Shown here piece after piece: positions 44,809 through 56,548 of a stretch of DNA of 64,000 nt (positions within the stretch are counted from its first letter, which is position 1; each line of letters begins with the position of its first letter). The translations under genes and the position numbers were made by a program. Under the pieces are notes generated by a model that ran no database searches, was not told the DNA's origin, and was given only the letters and a program-made list of their open reading frames with translations. This DNA comes from Marsupella aquatica (Eukaryota; Marchantiophyta). The DNA lies in NCBI GenBank assembly GCA_973895155.1, contig OZ316894.1, forward strand, positions 26,288,001 through 26,352,000. The letters run 5' to 3'.

Positions 44809-45932
44809 ATGGCGGCTATGCGAGGCTCCGTTCTGGCAGCATTGGCGATAGTTTTCACATGGGTGGCGTTAGCCAGAGCGCAAACCTACACGCCTCTCTG
44901 GGCCGTTACCGACTGGGCTCAGGCCCATGCCACGTTCTATGGTGGGCAGGACGCGTCTGGAACCATGGGTGGGGCTTGTGGATACGGGAACTTGTATTCT
45001 TTCGGATACGGGACGGACACCGCGGCTCTCAGTAATGCATTGTTCAACAACGGGCTCAGCTGCGGAGCTTGCTTTTTGCTGCAATGCATCTTGTCCCAGA
45101 GTAGCTGGTGCTATCCCGGCGTTTCTCTAACTGTCACTGCAACCAACAACTGTCCCCAGGGCTCCTTCGGTGGGTGGTGCGACTCTCCCAAAGCTCACTT
45201 CGATCTGGCCTACCCAGCATTTACTCAGCTCGCCAATGCAATCGGTGGAGTCATTCCTGTGGAATACAAAAGGTATGTCCTTCCACCAGCTGCTGAGTTA
45301 GACTGACAGCGCGTCCATTACCCTCTGAGGACCACTTACTCGGCTCCTTTGGTCCCATATGCACTCCTTTCTCTACGCTTGTGCCCCTCCTCGGGCAAGG
45401 TTTATAGTACTACAACGTCCCCCTTGCCTTCAATCTTTCATCAATGCATCGTAGGTCTTACATGGGTCGCATCGCTTGTAGGCTCCTTCGTAGTGGAACG
45501 GGCCAGATATAATCGTTATTGCAGGGTAGTGTCTTTCCACTGAGCGAGTATATTCTAGATTATGCTGAACTACATTGTTCAGGAACGAGATGTCTCGCTC
45601 TAACTTTGTTTCGGATTGATGGCAGGGTATCTTGTAACAAACAAGGAGGGATCCGTTTCTCCATTCAAGGTAACCCGTATTTCGACTACGTCCTAGTATC
45701 CAACGTCGGTGGTGGTGGGGACGTGAAGTCTGTGTCTATCCAAGGCGGTACCGGCGGCTTCATCTCTATGCAGCATAACTGGGGTCAGTTTTGGTCAGTC
45801 GGTGCCAATCTCGTTGGTCAACCACTCTCGTTCATTGTTGTACTGGGCAGTGGCGTATCCCAGCAGTTCTGGAATGTCGCTGACAACAGTTGGGGCTTCG
45901 GTTCGACGTACGAGGCAAACTCGAACTTCTGA
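44809..45932 (+). CDS. Alpha-expansin (EXPA-type)
   Basis: Two exons, 44809-45272 and 45626-45932, joined in frame (EYKR|VSC) to 256 residues, the usual length. Residues ~1-25 form a signal peptide ([15 protein letters not shown]). Domain 1 (GH45-like, ~40-165) has [20 protein letters not shown] then [28 protein letters not shown] and conserved cysteines. The HFD motif is present ([15 protein letters not shown]). Domain 2 (~170-256, pollen-allergen fold) has [20 protein letters not shown] and the aromatic pattern [11 protein letters not shown]. Expansins loosen the cell wall without hydrolysis by disrupting cellulose-xyloglucan contacts at acid pH. CXXC spacing and the short loop ([20 protein letters not shown]) fit EXPA rather than EXPB. 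Start ATG is the first in frame, in a good context. Confidence 0.96.
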
Positions 45933-48634
45933 CCCGCATTTTTGTAACAGCTTTAGAACGCGGTAGCGACTCCATGCATAGAATAGTACACCTGATACTG
46001 CAAACTCAGCGTAGTTTCCCTCATTAGTTTGTCTGCCAGCCTGCACTAGTTTTGTGTCCGTTGGCATGACTAATATTCTTGGAAAGGTCTAGAAACCAGG
46101 TCGTGTCAAGATGATTAAGGGTTAGGAATCTCTACAAGGCAGTTTTAGAGCAGATGAGGCGTGTATATGACATGTACATAGCGCCCACTGTTTTCGAGGT
46201 GATTTGTCCGAAGCCAACAGGCTTCCCAATACCTTGCCCTGCCTTGCTCCCGAGGGCGGAGCTCAAGATCCTCCGCCCGAGGACCAGATTTGTGGATGAG
46301 GTGATATTTGACGGCTTTCTTTGCCACCCGCTGCAAACTTCTGATAAATGAAGTCTATTGCCATGTTCGTTGGCCGACACGGGAACCTTACTGAGGGCGA
46401 AAGCTCAATCATTTGTGGAGTGTCGATTAATTTCTGCCTGATCCCAATTATTTTGAAGGAAAACCTTATTGTGTGTATATTACCGTTCTAAATTTTGATA
46501 ACTATGAGCCACCGGAGCATATATTTGGATCGTGCGATACCGCGCTTACTTTATGCTTACCTATGCTTTGCCGTCGCTTGTATTGCTATTGGCGGTTGTT
46601 TCCCCCTTACCTCAAAAGTAAGTCCAACTTCAGCCATTAGATAATAAGTAGAGAGTTGATTTGTTGGAGGCCAGTTTTTCTTCCGAAAACTTCAGAGCTT
46701 GCTTCCAATAATTTTTGTTCCACCGACTTCGAAGGCACTCTTGTGAATGTTTCGACTACGCTTGAAAGCGTTGGGCACCATCGCTCATAGTAGTTGTAGT
46801 CTGTCGCAATCCTGTCTCTAGGTTGAAACGTTGCTAGTAGTTCGAATGCAACTTTTGTACCGGATGAGTATCTTTTCAGTTCATCGATCAGACGCAGCCT
46901 GTGCTGGCTCCGGAAATAGTTTCATTAAGTAGGTGAAACTACGGATTGCTTCCGTCTAGGACCATCGCCTTCAACGTTTCTGGTAACCAGAAGGTCTGTC
47001 ACTGTCGCTTCCATCATCGACAGCGGTTCAAGGCTTTGACACAAGTGGTGATGACCTTGCGCTGTAAAGAAACTTTTCTTCTGGAGATTGAAACGCCCTA
47101 ACTCGAATGAAAAACATGGTTCTAGATCTCTTCCGTCAATCGCATTACACCACTTGTTATCCACAGTAGGGTCTGGAACTCGTCAGTGATCTCTCGTTAA
47201 CACGGGAGATGAACAGAGTGATTTGAACATCATGGATCAGGAACACTTCACACTGAGATGGATGTTTTCTCGTTTTAGGACAACATAGGATTCATTGCTG
47301 AAATGCGTGGATGACGCCTGTTGTTGCTGTCTTCTTGTTGGCGATGAACGGGCCCTCGCTTGTTCGCCCACTACGCGTGTATCCTTTTGCAGATCAGCAA
47401 CCCGAGTGCCCGGATGGGATTTTGCGGTCAGTTGAGTAGATATATCGTCGTGTCAATGTGGGGCTATGTGTGAAACATTAAACTTTTACGAGCGGAGGAT
47501 CTCATCAGGACATTGGAATATGTCCACTATGTACGACCGCGGTGATAGTATGTGACGTAGCGGGAGATTGATAGGTGTTGCCATTGACAACCACCCCGAA
47601 GCATTTACATCACATTATGTGGTTTTGTAACGATTCAGCTGCTTCATTTATGACTTGTTCTGCTGGTCCATTATCATTAAACTTGAAGATGCCGCCGCTT
47701 CAAATTTCCTGTCTCTGTACACGTCCGACCTTGGATTCTATTACCATGGAAGGAAAACGGCATAGTTTCGAAGCACTTTGGCCAGCAGCGATCTCTCACC
47801 TTCATATCTTTGGTAAGCCTCCTGGCTCTGTTGTAAGTGGGATGGTACCGAGGCAGTGTACCTTTCTGCAGGGCCTATGCCCTCTGCCTGTCTTAAAAAT
47901 TGGCGTTGGGAGGCCAACAGCACGGCTACGAAGTACCTGGGCGTTTTTCCTGACCCTATGCTAGTGCGTCCCGGGGCGAAATTGGGCCAGCTGCGACCTC
48001 ATTGCCAGTCACCGTCGTGGGTCACTTGGTGGTCAGCATGTTGTACATACCAGGCGTTGTGGGCTGGTTCTCCTGTGGAACTGACGGTGCCAGAAAAAGA
48101 GAACAGTCGATGACTAGATTCATTTGGGCTGAGCAGAACGACAAGGCCAGGCATAGAGGTGATATCGCGACTAGTTCTAAGCCCAAGGATAAAGGTGGTC
48201 TTTGTATTCTGTCTTACGTTTGAGAGTCTCGGGCGTTTGGCCGACATGACAGGTTTGGGCTATCAGTGAAAGGCAAGCATCCCTTACAGAGGACTCTTCG
48301 TCAGACTATACTTTGGCTCTCCTCTCCTTACAGAAGTGGGACGTTGATGATCATACCTGGGTTTTACAGAGGTGCTGGACGCTGCCATCTCGACCTCTCT
48401 CTGCTGGGTTTTACAGAGGTGCGTCAACATTTGTTTGGCTCGGAATTTCTAAAACAACAATTTGGTACCCTCTCGACCTGCTAATGTTGATGTTGCTCAA
48501 GTTCATCACAGCAACTCACTTCGGGTATGGTAGTAACCCACAGGGTGAGTGGAATTGCATGGGGGACCATCTTAGACGAGCAGTATTGTATTGTGCAGCG
48601 GCAGGATGGCCCGCATTTGATCCAGCCTCGGACC
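45933..48634. other. 3' flank of the expansin and gene-free stretch
   Basis: No recognised gene. The frames at 47575-47964 (+) and 47741-47923 (-) overlap and lack convincing motifs. A short GGGTTTTACAGAGGTGC direct repeat is at about 48358 and 48408. Confidence 0.4.
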
Positions 48635-48703
48635 TGCCGTGCTGCTGATGAGAAGCGCACCTCCAACACTCCCGATCTCTCGTGTTCATGTGCCTTAGCA
48701 AGA
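48635..48703 (+). repeat. 69-bp dispersed repeat, copy 2
   Basis: Two mismatches from 38288-38356 (GCTCCCAATC versus ACTCCCGATC). Lies 10.3 kb from copy 1, same strand. Flanks are unrelated. Confidence 0.85.
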
Positions 48704-50315
48704 TTTCAACACTACGGTTTGGAAATTTCATCTCAGAACGTCTTTGTTGATCTCCAGATGGCCACCGGACACACCCCTATTCGGAAGCATGTACTTCACC
48801 GTGTTTGCTGCAACTCGAGCTTCTGCCACTTCGTTCTCCAACCCATTCCTCTTGGTAGGTTCTGCTGGTAGGGATACGACGACACTGGCATTCATGAAGC
48901 ACATTACCATGGCTCGGCAATACCACTGGAAGGATGGCCATGATTTATTTGACACCAACGCGTTCCACCATAGAATTCACCTTAAATATAGTAACGTCCT
49001 CTTTGCGGGGCACTGTAGTCCATCTAGCCCCGTAGAAATGAGAGCTTTAGCTCGAGTTTTGAGAGGCTGCTATTGCCCACAACGCTTTGAATTATATTAA
49101 GCCTCAGAGTTTATTTTACTTTTTCATATAGTAAAGTACTGAGAAGTTTGATAAAGTGCGAACCCTAATCTTGTTTGTGCATTTTTCTCCATGAAATGCA
49201 CTGAATATTGCATAGAGGAATATAAGGAAAGGCATCAAGGAGTCAAATGAATTTTTGGAACTCATTGCGGCATAAGGAGTCGAGGGAGACTAATTTTCTG
49301 AGCGGCAAAATTCATGGCTTTGCAATGAGAGGCAGCATGAACTGGGAGGTAATTGCCAGTTCGTACACAAAATGTGGAAACGATGGAGCTTCGAAGTGAG
49401 TATATGGAAGATTATCTGAGATAAAGTTGTATCCTTTGATTATACTTGACAAATTGGACCTACACATTGGATTAATCTAGGACTGACGAGGATTATTTTG
49501 TATTTCTTCGTCCACTTAACGAATGAGAAAGAATAATGGTACATTGTTTGGTTGGTCAGAGCTGATGTGTTGTGGATGCTTCTTGTCAACAGTGAGAACC
49601 TACCCATTGGATTCCTCTGGAGGACAGTCAAGAGGTCTAGTTTGTATTTAGTCGTCTACACGACAAAACAGAAGGAAAATGATTAAAGGGGTTGGTTGAT
49701 GAGAACTTGGGGTGTTGTGACCCACAACCTTTGAAGTCCCCTGAACTACCACTGAACTCACCATAAGCATAACACATAGGACAACAAGTTTTCTCATTTT
49801 TGACCTGAAATGTCACACTTGTATCATACACTTTGGTACACAGAGTGGGCCAAAGACTGTCACTCCTCAACTCCCTACTCGCACGAAGGATAGTTTTCTC
49901 ATTAGAAGTCCCAGAGAGGCGTTGGCTAGTTAATGAACAGCCGAACTTCAATTGGAATAACTCTTCACATTTGGGTAGAAGTACTCATCGTTAAGATACT
50001 CACACAGGTCCAAAGACCAACCTTCAAATTTAATCGATAAATGTCACCTTGTTTTGTAAATGCTCTCACCAATGACAAATATTTCGAACTCGACTGAACA
50101 TATGCTGTCATTCTTTTCTTCGAGTCCCATAAGCAAGGAAAGGTGCACCTGTTAAGGATTTAATCATGACATCTAGTTTCGTTTCTCTTACTTCCCTCCA
50201 CCGTTCTTTCCACTCGCAGCAGGAGATTTGAATCATACGAATCGGAAGGAAGAGCTATTAGGGATTTGTCAACTACACAAAAGTGGAATTACTACTTTCT
50301 GTCTGCCCTTCTATG
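48704..50315. other. Intergenic; no gene established
   Basis: The frame at 48744-49100 (+) is open but not recognised. The minus-strand frame at 49637-49951 contains KTCCPMCYAYGEFSGSSGDF and could be an exon of an unknown gene, but nothing supports it further. Confidence 0.35.
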
Positions 50316-52782
50316 CTATAAGGGGCTATGAGGAACCGGCTCAACAATCTGAAAGGGTTCTCCACATTCCAAGCATTCTGCAATCACCTCACCGGGACAG
50401 TTCTGTGGCTGGCGGCTTGCTAACTTCTCATCTTCTTTTTTCAGAGGTTTCCCATCTTCTTGATGCCTACTTGACAGCTTAGCGGTGTCTTGTTGAACAT
50501 GCTGTTTCCTGGGGAGTTTGTGTTTCTCATCTTCATTTTGTGGTTTCAGGTGTTTGTGTAGGAGTTTGAATTTCTTGTCTGACTGTACATGCTGCTTTTC
50601 CAGTACTTCGGACGGGCTGGAAGAATAATATGAAGAGTACATTATAAGTTTTTAGCAACGGTTCAAATCACTGTATTTAAAACATCCAAAGTTCAAAGTC
50701 CGTGCGTAGTACGTCATGAATGGGATGTTCGAACTTCACTCTAAACAACAGAGTCTACCACTATCACCAGTTCGCTTTGGTTATTTGCACTGTTTCCGAG
50801 CAGTGGGACAATTCTTTCATATCAGAGAACTGGCCAGAAAACCAGGATCTACCCTCCGAGTTAGCTAGAGTTGCCCTGGCAAGCATTTCTTTAGTTAATT
50901 ATATTATGCAATGAAGTGTGGATCTTTAGTTCATATCAATGTTTGCTTAGATAATGATAAACGTAAAACACTATGTACATGAAAACCAATGCATTTTCTA
51001 CCCGGAAAGAGATGAAATCCCACACGGCTCTTATTCAATTTTCACTTCATAGTGGGGCTGAGAGCGGGTTTGGGGAGAGGGAAGTGGGGATGAAGAGCAT
51101 AATTTGCGCCCAAGGAAGGCTCTTAGAGAAAGGATGTCCCTAAGACGGACCGAATCGGAAACAAAGCCAAGGGGTAGAAAAGCAATTGAAACGACTTCGG
51201 GAGCATGAGTTGAAGGCAAGCTGCAACAGAGGAAGTGATATAACACTTGAAGCACTATCCAGGAATCGACTGACTTGATCGAATATTTCATCACACAACC
51301 ATGCTTTGAAATCCGATTGAAGACTTGAAGATAAATCAGAGTGAAATTCTTCGGCAATGAGCAGAGGATATTGTATAGAATCTCTAATGCCCCAAAGAAC
51401 CTCGATTGCACAGTTGATCTTATTCAGGTCCTAACTGGAAGCTAGTTGGTTCAAATCATCTAAGGCTAAACTATCAACCATAAACGAAAGAGCACAGCAA
51501 TGGCTGTTATCCACAGACTAATGTGCATTTAGGAACGAGATCGACCGGTTCTATGGAAGGAGTTCATGACCAAACTCAGAGCCCTTAGACAGCCTCATTG
51601 TGGAAAAAGTCAGATTGCCTACATCGTGGCTTCTTTTTCTTGAATTTCTTTAAGCAACTGTTGCTTCAGCTGCTTGGCCTCCCTCTCAAGCGTTATATTA
51701 TCCACCTGAGAATTTCCGGGGACCATGATTTAGAAACAAAGTCATTTGACGAAACAGTGCTACTGAATCTTGCTGAAAAGGACAGACTTCCTCTAAACAA
51801 GGCGAGATACATTCAATCAGAAAAAAATCATACCTAATCCAAGTCAAGGAGGACACAATTCGAAGAAAGGATGTGAGAACTTGAGGATAAAAATGCTGAT
51901 AAAAACGAGGGACCGTCTTGCTACGAAACTAGGTGATTCAATCAAATATCTGTCACGTAAATTCCCGCTAGAATTCAAATCGGAGATTAATGGGGATGAC
52001 CCGGCTTCGTCTCAAAGGCTATGCAATTAGGAGCAAGACAGTGTTGCCTGTCAACGACGATTGCTGCAGACTCTACATTTTACCACAACAGATCTAGACA
52101 GTAACATATGTGCCCTCTTTCACATCCAATCAAGAAAGGTGACTCGTTTCTAAGTGGACAGCGTGGTACTGTGTGAGCGAGGACAAATGGTCGATTACGA
52201 CATTGCTCATCACCAACTGAAATCCAGTCCGCATCTTATAATCTATTTCAATGGCAGAGGACAGGAACGTACAATTCCTTTGATGGGGTCAACCGACCAA
52301 CCCTAAGACTCAACTATTGCTGCTTGCTGACCGATGCAATGTAAACCTGCGACGCCTCCTGTTAAAAACCTAATTAGGCGGAAACTTTCTAGTTCTGTTA
52401 ACACTGTGAGCCCTCCCCCTTCACCATGTAGCACAAATTCCACCCATCCATCACTCAGGGCCTGCCTCCGTGAATTAGAGATACCATTCAGGAGAAAGGC
52501 ACGATCGCTTAACACTCCAATCTACCCAGAAGTTGGAAACACGGAGGCAGAGGAAGCAATAATATTACTCTCTCAAGCAAACCAGTCAGGCAGGCAGATC
52601 AGGCGGAAGCACCCAAAAGAAACGTGAAGAGAACGAAACGAAAATTGGGAACAAACGAAAGGCGAAGAAAACTTCACATTTGCTTCGCGCCGCTCCGCCA
52701 TCCAGACGACGAGATTGTCCAATGCTTTGACCCCGACATAGGTACCCGCACAAAGCCCCACGAACGTGAAGATGCGCACCAT
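50316..52782 (-). other. Scattered coding-like pieces, possible unresolved minus-strand gene
   Basis: Three pieces look protein-like. At 52782 an ATG opens MVRIFTFVGLCAGTYVGVKA then LDNLVVWMAERREAN, an N-terminal membrane anchor. At about 51050-51430 a frame reads INCAIEVLWGIRDSIQYPLL then IAEEFHSDLSSSLQSDFKAW and LCDEIFDQVSRFLDSASSVI, a helical, conserved-looking segment. At 50316-50642 a charged tail reads SPSEVLEKQHVQSDKKFKLL to ECLECGEPFQIVEPV and a stop. I could not find splice pairs that join them with confidence and recognise no family. They may be one gene, separate genes or relics. Confidence 0.3.
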
Positions 52783-53079
52783 TGCGCACGCCTGCGATTG
52801 CCTCCTCCTCCGGATTGATTGCTTCGCCCCTGGAGATGAGGTGATCCGTGGAACACCCTGATTCTAACGAAAGTTCTCCGAGTTGTCAAATAATGAAATC
52901 CGTGGAACACCCACCACTGGGTCGAAAATTTTATTCCACCCTTTAACCACTATCAGTCCTCAGGATGGTCGAGAGCAGAGCGTACTTGCAGGGAATGTAC
53001 GTACTTGCAGGGAATGTATGTACCTTACCTTTAGTGACAATCAGGTTCCCTCAATTAATAAATAAATATTGAATTTTGT
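52783..53079. other. Intergenic, short repeats
   Basis: Includes the doubled word GTACTTGCAGGGAATGTA at about 52981-53018. No gene. Confidence 0.4.
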
Positions 53080-53400
53080 GACTTGCCACCCATAAGAGAG
53101 GGAGAGAGGACCACCTCCAGAGCATGACCTGACCCAATGAGAGAGAGAGAGAGAGAGAGGACCACCTCCAGCATGCTCCTCTGCAGGGTAACCACAAGGG
53201 GGTAACCACAAGGGGGTAATGCTAAGGGATTCATCACACCCCAGACCAGGAGGGAGAGAGGACCCATCTAACAGAATAGAGGATCAAATTCGGAACATGT
53301 TCCTCTGTAGGGTAGCCACCAGGGGGTCATACTCAGGGATCCCATAGGGACTCAGACCAGGAGGGAGAGAGGCCCCATTTGACAGAGGATGCATTTAAAA
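53080..53400. repeat. Compound array with GAGGGAGAGAGGACC units and a GA microsatellite
   Basis: The unit AGGAGGGAGAGAGG(A/C)CCC...CTCTG(C/T)AGGGTA(A/G)CCAC-AGGGGG recurs about three times (from roughly 53090, 53245 and 53355). A (GA)n tract lies at 53138-53160, with a doubled GGGTAACCACAAGGG at 53187-53215. A decayed relative appears near 53600 (GCCTCTGTAAGATAGCCACA). Confidence 0.8.
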
Positions 53401-56269
53401 ATTCTTGTTAAATCTGTTTTAAATAAATACGGTACGAGACGTTTACGTTTACCCAATATTTTCCACAAACCCCTTTGAGATGAATAATCTTTGCTGTGTG
53501 TTCTTTCCTCTGTTCTATCAGGATTAGTTTCCTGAATGTATTCCAATTTCTTGTTTATTGATTATTCTCTTGATCAATTTAGTGTCAAATGAGAGCATGT
53601 GCCTCTGTAAGATAGCCACAAGGGACTCTGGTTCAATGTCTCCCCCTTCTGGCCAACTGACTATGGCTAGTTGGTTAATAAATTAAATCTTGAAAATTTG
53701 AGTAAATGAGACTTTTTAGGCCATGTTTGTGAAACTGGGAAAAAAACAAAATCAGTGGTTTAGTGAGTTTTTAGTTTCTATTTGTTGTACTGGGGACTTT
53801 TGCAGGGGACTCAGGCTTTCTGGCTCCCCTGGTTTTTTCTGGGGTCTCTTGCCTTTTGGACACTCCTGGTTAAACCTTTGGTTTTTAGCAATGCGATGTA
53901 TATATATATATAAACCAGTGATTATATTAGAACTATTCTTAGCATGTATCATAGTTTTCACTGCAAAAATTGATATTTGGAGAAACTCTTTAGGCCATTA
54001 AGCTTACACTAAAAATGTAAAGGTTTTGTGCATGTGCAAACCTGATTGTCCCTACGCTGGTCAAGGGCTCTGGCTGCCCCATAATGGGCTTAAGCATTGA
54101 CAATGTGTCAATGTACATATGCTCTGGGCATACGGGAGAGACCATAAATTTATGTTAAGGTCAGGTCTATTTTATGTCCATCACAAACAGCACAGAAACC
54201 TCAACAGACTCTATCCGTACAGAGCACAAACAGGACTCACCCACATCATGCAGTGATGCCATCTTCATGCACAAAGAGCCATTAAGCAGGGTATAAACTG
54301 TTGCGCAACATACATAAAATGAAATGACATCTGATGACGTGACAGTAGTTGATTGGGTGTAAAATACTTTAGGTCAACTACTGACCTTAATGGTAAGTTA
54401 ACTTCCATGACCATCCAAAAGCTATATCCTAATATCCGAGTGAAGCCCACCCAATATTTAGGGCAACATATCCCTGGAATTAAAGTCATTTTAATTTGCC
54501 ATTGCCTGGCTGTCCTCCGAGGTTATCCTCACCCGCCGTCCACTGGCTTCTGCCCAAACCGTGCGTGATGATATCAAGTAAATAGTAGGAATTTGTAGCC
54601 CATCAGGTTGTGGGTGTTGTGGTAGACCATCTGTGTGGGGAGGTGGAGGTAGAACCCCACTGTGGGGGGCACATTGTTTTTTACACAAACCCCACCCAAA
54701 AGTGGGGTTCAAATGAACCTTTTGACATCTAGAGGGAAACTATTTCATTTTCATTTTTGCGGGGAGCAGATGGACTTGGACAGGCAGCGGACAGTCCAAA
54801 AGCTAGGGACTTGCCAGGGACTTGTATTGCTGAATCACCCAACAATGAACAAGACAACAACAATGTTTTACTGGCTGTTACTTAGTTTAAGGGTGAGCAA
54901 TGCAATTTTATGTGGCTCTAGACTTCCACTCAAACCTTGCCGTGTAGGTATCTTATTACTAAGGTTCCATATATATCTCCACCATTTGTAAGTTTCTATG
55001 GTGGCACTGCTGGAAGGTAATGTCTTAAAAGCATTCAGGGGGTCAGCACTTGTCTGAGGCCCGAATCTGCTTGATTTTATCTGATGCATTTGCTGTAATC
55101 ACCACAGCCCAATTTTTTAAAATGGTAACAGTCTCCTCCCAAATCCAACAAACAATTTAACATCTATCTATCTAATCAGGTATCTAATAGATCACAATCA
55201 AAAGATAGGATAAGGTCTATTGTCTAAAGTGAAGCCTCTTGACCATGACTTTGAGTGCATTGCTACAGTTGGGATGGAACTGGAATTTGCACAATGGTGC
55301 CATCTATATACAAGCAAATAAAGCTTGGGCAATCAATCAAAAATCTCATGTAGTTTGCTATGAAGAACCAAAAACACACTTAAAGGTCTTCAAACTCGGT
55401 ATTCGTTCCCGTAAAGAACAAGTTGGGGTTGGTTTGATACATAAAAACACAAATGAGAGTTTAAGAACTCTCTTTAACACATAGTAATCAGAATTGATTA
55501 CTTTAATAAGGTATTTTGAAGATCGCTCCACAGCGGTGAGTAGTTTTCAATGATAACTCAGCATCAGGTAACCATAAATTAATGAAAAAGGAATGATTAA
55601 CAAAACACAAGAGAAAATAATCTCAAAGTACGCTAAGGGAGTCTGGAATAGACCAAGGTTACTCCTTAGACATAAGTCAAAATGAAAAAACTTAAGGATT
55701 CAAATCCACGTTTGCTTTTCAGATCTAAACTGCTTACTAGAGTACCTTTTAAAATGTCGTCAGCATGTCTTATCCTTTCTTTCTAAGTGGTACTCAGATA
55801 AGATCTAAAAGAGTGGCTACTTCAACATTTAGATGGTACTAAGCAACATGAAAGAAAATCCATCAATTTCAATGAGACTTAAACTCAATGAGTTAACTTT
55901 AAGAACTCAGGAGATTGCAATGAGTCACCAACAAGGAATCTGTCATCACAACTCAAAAGATTTGCACAAAAAGAATTTTACTTCCTATGATTTATTCAAA
56001 GAATTAAACCACAAGAAGGAGGAAAGTCTTCTCCTGGTGTCAAGCTTGATCTCGAACTCTTAACATTCATGTCAACTGGCAGAACACCAAGGAAAGGCAA
56101 AAATTGCTAGACTTTACCATACTTCTACACTAGTGGTGGAGGGGTCTTATAGTAAAATCCTACAGGGTAAGAGGTCATAGGGTCGAAGAGACATGCCTCT
56201 TCATACTCCTCAAAAAGTCAAAACAGCGATTCAGTAAGTGAAAAGCCGGGAAATGGCTAAGTAAGAACC
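53401..56269. other. Gene-free stretch before the CGTAA cluster
   Basis: AT-rich, with a TATATATATATA tract at about 53898-53912. No recognisable coding sequence. Because the right neighbour is a transposon-type ORF, part of this may be internal sequence of the same element. Confidence 0.4.
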
Positions 56270-56332
56270 CGTAAAAGCGTAAAAGCGTAAAGACGTAATC
56301 GCGTAAAAGCGTAAAAACGTAAAGGCGTAATC
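56270..56332. repeat. CGTAA cluster, 3' side of the transposon-type ORF
   Basis: Eight CGTAA pentamers in about 63 bp (for example GCGTAAAAGCGTAAAGACG and GTAATCGCGTAAAAGCGTAA), all on the + strand, in an irregular ~8-10-bp rhythm. It starts 217 bp beyond the stop codon of the minus-strand ORF. A matching cluster lies at 59149-59240. Confidence 0.9.
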
Positions 56333-56548
56333 TGGTGAATGCGGTAGACTTAAAGACTTACCGAATTCAACTATTTTTAACTTTCTACTCCTGGCTCGGA
56401 AAATTCTGAAATTTTGCCAGTAGGTTTTCCTAGGTACAGGCTACACACTAAATAAGTTTCATAGCTTTTAAAGCTCTATAACACATTTTGAAAAATAGGG
56501 AAAGATGCACTATTCTTAAAACTTAACTAAAAAGACTTAGATTTTGCC

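Noticed and set aside
47741-47964. Possible gypsy-type element fragments near 47.8 kb
   Set aside because: Overlapping frames on both strands gave no ordered motif of protease, RT or integrase.
48744-49100. Possible cytochrome P450 I-helix (SAGRDTTTLAF) on the + strand
   Set aside because: Only this short motif fits. No heme-binding FxxGxRxCxG or K-helix ExxR segment is found nearby, so it is probably chance.
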